The notes beneath the pieces were generated by a model that was not told where the DNA came from, did not search any database, and saw nothing but the letters and a program-made list of their open reading frames with translations. 64,000 bases of DNA, taken from positions 930,001 to 994,000 of the forward strand of contig NC_033564.1 of NCBI RefSeq assembly GCF_001680005.1, given 5' to 3'. Both the position numbers and the translations under genes were made by a program. Positions 57,301 to 64,000 of the stretch are shown piece by piece. Positions within the stretch are counted from its first letter, which is position 1. The number at the start of each line of letters is the position of its first letter. The stretch is from Plasmodium coatneyi (taxonomy: Eukaryota; Apicomplexa; Aconoidasida; Haemosporida; Plasmodiidae).

Positions 57301-59924
57301 GTTATCCTGTTCATAGAAGGAAAGAGAGGGAGGAAGGAAAAAGGGAAGGAAACAAATGTATGCTATGTAATTATGTGTATCCCCACCTTATAATTATTAT
57401 GATGTCCACTCCCCCCCTATAACTATGTCCACCCTACAATTATATGCAATCCTATATGTGTGTGTCTAATTTCTTCCCCCCGTATCCGTTTTGCACAAAA
57501 AGTGCAATACGCACGCACACATACAAAAAAAACTGTCCCCAAAGTGTAATGAAGACAACACTGTCCCTCCCTTTAATGAACAATATTGTGTTTACACCCT
57601 TTTTTTATTCTAATGAAGACAATACATATTGTATTCCTTCCGCCCCCCGTCTTTTTTTTAATTCTAATGAACAATACTGTCCCCAAACTGTAACGGACAA
57701 CACTGTGTTCCTTTTTATTGTAATGAAGACAATATATATTATGTTCACATAATTTTAATTCCAATGAGGACAATATATATATTGTGTTCACTTACCCAGG
57801 TGACCGCCTGACTTCCATTGTTGATTCCCCATTTCTTTGCTACGCAGTCTACGCGATCACATAGGTTACCCTTGTTCTTACAGTCAGTACCTGTGAGGAG
57901 GACAGCGGTAACAGGAGGATGGTGATGGTGGTAGGTGCACATTCCTGTCTTTCCAGTACTGTTTTTATCTTTCTTTTTTCCCTGTTTATTTCATTTATTC
58001 TTCACTTACCTTGTCCTGCTTTGGGTGTTGGGGTAGAGAGTGCTCCTGCTGCCTCCACCTTTTTAATTTCTTCCATCAGATCCTGCAGTTGGCTTTTAAC
58101 TTCCTGTTCCTTCTCTTCTATCTTCCTTAGTAGCTCTTTCCCTCTCCCACTCCCTGCACTTGCATTACCACTGCGCCCCCTATCCTGAATTAGGTTCTTT
58201 GTATATTTCCTGTTATTATCATTGCACCAATCCTTATTGTGAATATTCCCTAATTTACCCCTTTTCCCATCACAAATCATTTTACTAGTAACAGTATGTA
58301 GTACGTCGCCAGTATCCCTCGCAATTCTACTAAATTTCCCATACTCACAAAGTTCACCTGTCTGCCCTTCCCCTAATTTGCCCTCCAAATTATACATTGC
58401 TTCGTATGCGTACTTAATAATGTCACTACTTACACAACGATCCTTCACATACATAAGCCACATATTCAACAAATCACATTTTGTTACACAATATTTCCCT
58501 GGAACATTCTTCTTTTTTCCCTCACATTCAAATTTCTTCTCATTGGCTATTATTAAATTTCTTATTAAAATTTTACAGAAAGTTTTTTCCACTTCTGTCC
58601 ACTCCCCATCCGTTATTGCATGATTCTCACATACACTTTTATATCCTTCCCACTTGCTAAATATATCCTGACCATCAGCATCACTTGGATTATTTGAGAA
58701 TGCAGTAAACACCTCATCCCAGTTACCTGTGAGGATATCGCAGAATATAGAAGAAGTTTATATACATGTACCTACATTTCCCGCATATACCATTATACCT
58801 TCATCATGATAATTATTGTACTAAGTACTTATGGATGCAGCACATGAAATGAAGAATGTACAGTTCAGTCTATACCTTCTTCATTTTCTTCCAATCCCTT
58901 GATTGTACAGTTATTCTGGTCTACTGATAGTTTGGGGTTTACAGCTGCTTCCCTCTGCTCTTTCATTTTCTGTTGTATTATTTGCTCAATTCCATTATCA
59001 TCCTTAATTTGGCCGACCTTAATTTGGCCAATTACTTCTTTTGCACTTTTTTCTGTTAAAAACTGCTCTTCCTTAATAATTTCTTTTATTTCTTCCATTT
59101 CCTTCGCTTCATACCCAGTCATTCCCTTTATTTTAGTTTCTTGCCGGTTCTCTTTCTTCTGAGTACTTGCCTTTTCCTCCTTTTTGCTGCATACCTTACC
59201 CTTATCCTTTTCTACAGTGCCATAACCACGTAAACTTCCTTTATTTTCGTCCACCCATCCTTTTACTAAGGTACCTAATAACTGTGTTCCTATTCTAAGG
59301 TCCTTAAAATCATAGTACCCACATTTTCTTTCTACTCCTGCCTTATAGAAATTTGCCAATATTCCATCCACTGCTCCCGTTGTATAATCCAACATATTTC
59401 CCAATAGACAATGATCTCCAAACATGGCCCATATGACTACACTTCCCGCTATACATCGGAACATCAATTCCATTTCTTCTCCTTCACTTGTTCCCATCCC
59501 CATTTTCTGCTTCTGCCCATCTTGATTTCGACCATTCATCCATAGTAATAATTTACTTAACATCTTACATAAGGTTGGATCCCAATCATTCTCCCTAAGC
59601 CTTTCTTCCAGTATAGTTTCCGCGAAGTCCCTACTGCACCATGTTTGTATTTGCGTATGCTCTGGCCCCAAATACCCGGGTATGGCTTCTAACATTTTCT
59701 TCAAGTTTGTCCATAATTGATCCTGCCATGGTAAATAAAAAAATAAGGACAGATATTTCCTTGAACCTACATCCTCCTTGGTCCTTTAAAGCTCCGTATC
59801 TACGTACACTATATTATATTGAGCACTCCCCCTTTGGCCGCAGCCTACTTACATCAGCCCCCGCCCCATGTGTCTTCACCAGTTTTAACTGGTACTCAAT
59901 GAATTTCCTTATAGTTGGTGCCAT
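54326..59924 (-). CDS. SICAvar: SICAvar-3: schizont-infected cell agglutination variant antigen
   Basis: Eight exons join in phase: 59853-59924, 58876-59722, 58010-58726, 57796-57890, 56680-57306, 55869-56529, 55282-55682 and 54326-54928 (1,340 aa). Exon 1 encodes MAPTIRKFIEYQLKLVKTHG and four more residues. Exons 2 and 3 are two alpha-type domains (starts DQLWTNLKKML and GNWDEVFTAF); exon 4 is the short Cys exon (DCKNKGNLCDRVDC); exons 5 and 6 are beta domains with LNAYAD or LNVFAN, CxxCxRD-type and CTDRN elements. The TM exon ends LLTPYLPTIPV, a short helix and LFWK. The last exon is SICA_C with RAHQVSGP, GPHAYTLVKER and TIIDIHLEVLDECQKGD, then several copies of a PREQVPCSDSWFREEDF-like tail repeat. 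A 186-base intron (55,683-55,868) is a multiple of three without stops, so it can be mistaken for coding; its GTAAGATT donor and TTCTTTTGCAG acceptor and the matching intron in SICAvar-1 support splicing. Confidence 0.92.
55004..55165. repeat. Intronic minisatellite in SICAvar-3 (about 26-28-base unit)
   Basis: About six copies of ACCCTAAAATGCGAAATCCT plus a TACACACA-type spacer lie in the intron between the TM exon and the last exon. The unit, position and orientation match the minisatellite at 38,586-38,705. Confidence 0.8.
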
Positions 59925-61379
59925 GATTACATATTTATTTTTATAATATAAGTCTTAGGTCCTTTACCAATTTTCCCTATTACATTTAGACTTATTCTTT
60001 AGTAAGTGAATATTATAATTCATCATATCTGCAACCACACACAAGTACTTCCCGGTACGGATCTATTCTTCTGTCTTTCCATTTCCTTATGATAATTGTC
60101 CACATTTCACATTCGTCGTCTTTTTTCCCTTTTATGGTTCTTTTTATTCCCAGTTTTACTTCCCCCTTATTTTTTTTTGAAATTTCTATTTTGCTCCCAT
60201 CTACTTCTTCCTTTTTCTTCTTATTCCATTCATTATTTTCCTATTTCTTTTTTTTTTTTTTGTTCTTTTTTCATTCTTTCTTCCTTTTTTTTGTTCTTGT
60301 TTTCTCCTTTCTTTCTCTATGGAAAAATGAAAACAGAAAAATTCTGCGCATGCAAACTTCCTTATTCTCCCCTTTTTCCTGTACACCACATTTCTTCTGA
60401 AAAAAAGAAAAAGAAAGAACAGAGAAGGCAGAAGAAGAAAGGGAGGAATTATCCACCTCTCCTTTTTTTTTTTTCCTCCACTTTTTTGTTTTTTTTTTTT
60501 TTAGCCTTCTCCCTTCTTTCTTTTTATTCTTTCTCTAAAAGAAAAAAAAAGAATCCTTTCCTTTTATTCCTTCCTTACATTCATCGAAACAAGAGAAGCA
60601 GAGGAAGAAGGAACGTGCACCTACCACCACCATTCTACTCTTTCTTTACTTTTTTTACTTCCTTTTTCTTTTTTTTTAATTTTTTCATCTTTTTTCTTAA
60701 CTTCCTTTTATTTCTTTTTCCATTACTGCCAAAAAAGTAAGACCTAGAAATAGAGTGACCAAAAAAAAAAAAAATAAAAAAAGAGAACAATTTTCCCCCC
60801 TTCTATATACAGCATCCTCATTGCAACAGAAGAAGAAGCAACCTTTCTATACATTCTACCCATGTGCTTCCTTTTGCATTCTTCTCAAAATAAAAAACAA
60901 GAAAACATTATTCCTATACATTCATTGCCTTTTTTTTTTTTTTTTTTTCTTCTTTCTTCTTAAAAAAAAAAAGGAAGGAGGAATTATCCACCTTCCTCTT
61001 TTTCTTTCTTTTTCTCCCTTTAAATTTTTTCTTACCTTTCCTTAAAAGAAATAAACTTCGTACTCTCCTCTTTTTTTTTTTCTTTTTTTTTCTTCATCTA
61101 AGTAAATTTTTTTTCTCTTTCTTCTTTTTTTCTTTTTTTTTTTTTTTCTTCATCTAAGGAAATTTTTTTTTTCTTTCTTCTTTTTTTCCTTTTCTTTTTC
61201 TTTTTTTTTTTCTTCTAAACTTCCTTCCCTCTTATTTCTTTAAAAAAAAATAAGGAATAGAGAAGTAAGCTTCCTTCTTCCCTCCTCCCTCTCTTTCCTT
61301 ACATACACTTGCATTCTTTTATTAAAAAAAAAAAAAAAAGGAAGAAGAAGGAAGGAAAGAAGGAAGGAAGAGAACGACC
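59925..61379. other. SICAvar-3 5' flank and KIR-5 3' flank, polypyrimidine-rich
   Basis: From about 60,100 to 61,380 the plus strand is dominated by C/T runs with interspersed A/G runs; the long Ser/Phe/Leu frames follow from this. Similar pyrimidine-rich DNA precedes SICAvar-1 (28,560-29,000). The block GAAAAATTCTGCGCATGC (60,334 onward) is nearly the same as at 44,062-44,080 upstream of SICAvar-2. The well-conserved KIR 3' flank block seen in units 1 and 2 is not evident here. Confidence 0.55.
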
Positions 61380-63207
61380 TTATCTAATATAGGGGACAGA
61401 ATATAACGTAGTAGAATCGCCAGTGGTGGAAATTGTTCTTGTGGAATACGTTTCTGTTGTTGAGTTGTCGTAGTCTTCGTCATGGTCAAACTCATTAAAT
61501 TCTCTTCTAAGGGACCTTTCTTTTCTTCTGTTTCTTCCCTTTCTTTTATTTTTGCTGCTGCTTCCTACGAGGAAGTTTTTTATCCGAGAAGGTAGAAGAT
61601 CATACTACGAAGGAAAGAAAGGTGTTAAAGAAAGGGAGTATAAAAATATGTATTATATAAATACATATATCTAAAATATATGTACATATATATGTATGTA
61701 TGGTTGTATGTATATATGTAAGTATATATACGTATATGTATACGTATATATAGTGCATTGTATACAGTTCATTCTCCATATATTTTTTCCCTTTTAAATA
61801 AGGGTGGAAATAATAATAATGATTATTATTATATATAATTTCACTATAATGGTAATTGTAATGGTAATTATAATTGTCCATTATAAGTGTACCTTATATA
61901 AAAAGTATCCAAGTGCTGGTAATCCTATTGTTGCCAATGCACCACCAGACATAGCAGCAGTGGGAAGTCCTGAGCCACTTGGTGTACTGTGTGTAGGGAG
62001 AGGCGTTTCCACCGTCGGACCACTTCCATGTCCATGACCATGTTGTGGAGTATGCACTCCCTCGTCATTTCCATGCTGGGATGTAGGAGGTTGCAGCGTG
62101 GCTTCTGGAGCACCTTCTGGATGGTCTTCAGTAGCTTTCACCACTTCCGTTTTCAGAGGGGGCTGCACAACGTCCACACTGTTCTGAAGTGCTTGATGAC
62201 CAGGTGAACCATCTGCAGTGGGTAGTGAAACTTTCACTTCAGATTCGAGTTCACCTGGTCGTTCGGATTCTGATTCCGATTCGGGTTCCAGTTCTTTTAC
62301 TCCAGAACATGTTAATGGTTGTTTGTTCACTCCTTCACAGTAAGCTTTGTATGTACTGTTGTACTCGTCACAATATGGGTCAGCCTCACCATTAGTTGTG
62401 CCTACCCCCCCTTCTCCTCCTGGTGAGCAATATTCTCCTATAGCTTCACATGCATTAGTAACATCCGCCTGATAACTCTGCCAAATACTGCCCTGTGTCG
62501 CGCCCTTTACTTGCTGTAAATACTTTTTTACGTAATAATAATCGTAATAATATTCGAATACTCTTTTCCTATTGTCGAAAAGGTCTTTGCTATTGTCAAC
62601 ATCCTTGTATTTAACTTCACATTTACTTTCACCGAAATAAGTTCCCAGCGTTTCGTAAATTGCTTCCAATACGTCTGATACCTTATGCCCATGATTAGTG
62701 CTGAGGAAAAATTTCCCCACCCAATGATAAAAGAATTGACAGGGTGCGCCTTTGAGGTGCAATTTTTCGGGATCGCCGGCATATTCTTTTTTCCTTTCTG
62801 ATGCGTGGCAATAAGCTCCCATCAACATCCCCGCATAGGAAGAAATTGAGGAGTATCCTATTAATGCTTGTTGTAATGTATTCGTCAGTTGTGCGACATT
62901 GACCCCAATGGTGTTACATTCCTTTCCATCTGCGTCCACGAATTTCTCATAGTAGTCGGTACTGGAAGGTAAATTACCCAAATCCAATTTCTACAAATGT
63001 GAATAGTTGGGGGGAAAGTGTACAAATATGTACTCCATATATACACATATATATACCTATATATACATGTACATACATATAACATATATATATATAAGAT
63101 GTCGGACGCAAATATGTTCAATTAGAAACTTTAAATAGGGAGGGATAATATTTTTTTTTTTTTCCGGTGCTCCCAACTTTTTCATTCCTTACCTGTCCTG
63201 GTGCCAT
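61380..63207 (-). CDS. KIR: KIR-5: KIR/pir-family variant antigen
   Basis: Three exons join in phase: 63193-63207, 61893-62990 and 61380-61604 (445 aa). The first exon encodes only MAPGQ. Exon 2 starts KLDLGNLPSSTDYYEKFVD and has QFFYHWVGKFFLS, RKRVFEYYYDYYYVKKYL and DPYCDEYN, then a Glu/Ser stretch (PESESESERPGELESE), a His/Gly/Pro stalk (TPQHGHGHGSGPT) and a membrane helix (GGALATIGLPALGYFLYK). The last exon starts YDLLPSRIKNFL, has a basic stretch and ends TTLYSVPYIR as in KIR-1 and KIR-3. Unlike KIR-1 and KIR-3, domain, stalk and TM share one exon, as in the rightward KIRs, while the tail is of the leftward type. It is the leftward KIR of unit 3. Confidence 0.9.
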
Positions 63208-64000
63208 TTTGCTCTAGTTGCATATAATTCCTGTATGTAAAATACCCTTTTATGTATTAAGGAGGAAAATTGTTTACTTTTCTCTACATATGTATGTGTA
63301 TATATGTATATATATAATTATATATAGAACATGTGCGAGTACAGGCAGCACAGCACATCACTACCCCCTTTTCACATTTTTCTTTCCCGCCCTTTCACAC
63401 CCACCACATTCCTTTCAAATTCCTTTTACATTCCCTTCCTTTACTTCCTTTTAGATTCGTTCATTCCTTTACTGCAGTATGATATGATAGTTATCCGTAC
63501 GCTATTCTTTGAGGACATCGTAGAACACAGTATTATTATTCTTATTTGTACAAGCATGCTTCCCTATTACATTAGGCTCGCATGCGCTCCTTTATTATGT
63601 ACATATATAGAAGAAAAGGGGGCTTGCGCAACTGCCTTTCTTCTTTAGGCAAAAATTTTTCAGAATATGCCATTTACTCTATGTTCTATTTACATTCTTA
63701 AATGGAAAGGGGGAACGTTGGGGGGTGGTAGGTGGGTTGTTAGATCATTAAACTATTGTTAGATCACATGTATATATTGTGTGGTGCAATGCACAGTTCA
63801 TACATATGCATATATGTGGCAGTTCTTATGCCTATGTGCATTAGGAGCACATTCCTTTCTCCTTTCTTTCTTTCTACCCTCCGTCAGTACACACTATACT
63901 TCACACGTTAATGCACCCTTCCTTTCATTCTTTCTCTTCATTCTTATATCCTTTTTTTTTTCTTCTTTTTTTCCTTTTCTTCTTTTTTTCCTTTTCTTTT
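63208..64000. promoter_or_regulatory. KIR-5 upstream region (start of unit 3 spacer)
   Basis: This region should hold the KIR-5 promoter. It has a (TA)-rich stretch near 63,290-63,330 and polypyrimidine DNA at the right end. I do not see the conserved spacer blocks of units 1 and 2 here, though most of them would lie farther right, outside the window. Confidence 0.4.

Noticed and set aside
60096..61045. Frames of 96-214 codons upstream of SICAvar-3
   Set aside because: Composition is Phe/Ser/Leu/Lys only and follows the T/C-rich DNA; there are no splice-joined partners or motifs.
29622..63207. Host CD99-like mimicry stretches reported for some KIR proteins
   Set aside because: I looked for such a stretch in the five KIRs and saw none; only generic low-complexity stalks are present.
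1..64000. CRISPR arrays, insertion sequences, LTR or LINE elements, tRNA and rRNA genes
   Set aside because: None was recognised; the tandem repeats found are minisatellites, telomere-like DNA and segmental duplications of a eukaryotic genome.

Overview
The window is nuclear DNA of a malaria parasite of the simian Plasmodium clade, most likely P. knowlesi (P. coatneyi is the alternative). The basis is the pairing of two clade-specific variant antigen families, SICAvar and KIR (pir), lying inside a chromosome, together with moderate AT content, short introns with poly-pyrimidine acceptors, long A/T homopolymers, and an interstitial block of the Plasmodium telomere heptamer GGGTT(T/C)A inside a SICAvar intron.

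Layout. Bases 1 to about 1,850 are almost pure A/T without open frames and look like part of a centromere core. A gene-free flank follows to 4.4 kb. A conserved housekeeping block runs from 4.4 to 22.7 kb: PDK1-like kinase (-), helical-repeat organellar RNA-binding-type protein (-), PIG-T subunit of GPI transamidase (-), a small basic protein (-), a JmjC/cupin-like protein (-), an unrecognised membrane-anchored protein (+) and a THOC5-like mRNA export subunit (+). Several of these genes are spliced; I assembled their exons by splice sites and phase, and every model except SICAvar-2 closes in frame.

From about 22.9 kb to the right end the window is a variant antigen array of three tandem units, each ordered SICAvar(-), KIR(-), spacer, KIR(+). 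Unit 1 runs from about 22.9 to 37.3 kb, unit 2 from about 38 to 53.3 kb, and unit 3 from about 54.1 kb to beyond the end. The spacers between divergent KIRs in units 1 and 2 are homologous over kilobases, as are the KIR 3' flanks and SICAvar 3' regions, so the array grew by segmental duplication. SICAvar-1 (7 exons, 1,259 aa) and SICAvar-3 (8 exons, 1,340 aa) look intact. SICAvar-2 lacks the cysteine-rich beta exons, carries about 2 kb of tandem and telomere-like repeats in one intron, and is one base out of frame at one exon.

Function. The KIR and SICA proteins are predicted to be exported to the infected erythrocyte, with a variable external part, one C-terminal membrane segment and a conserved cytoplasmic tail. 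The housekeeping genes are unrelated to them. No new enzymatic system was found; the most unusual content is the composite SICAvar/KIR unit structure, a stalk module shared between the two families, and telomere heptads both in an intron and within SICAvar coding repeats.
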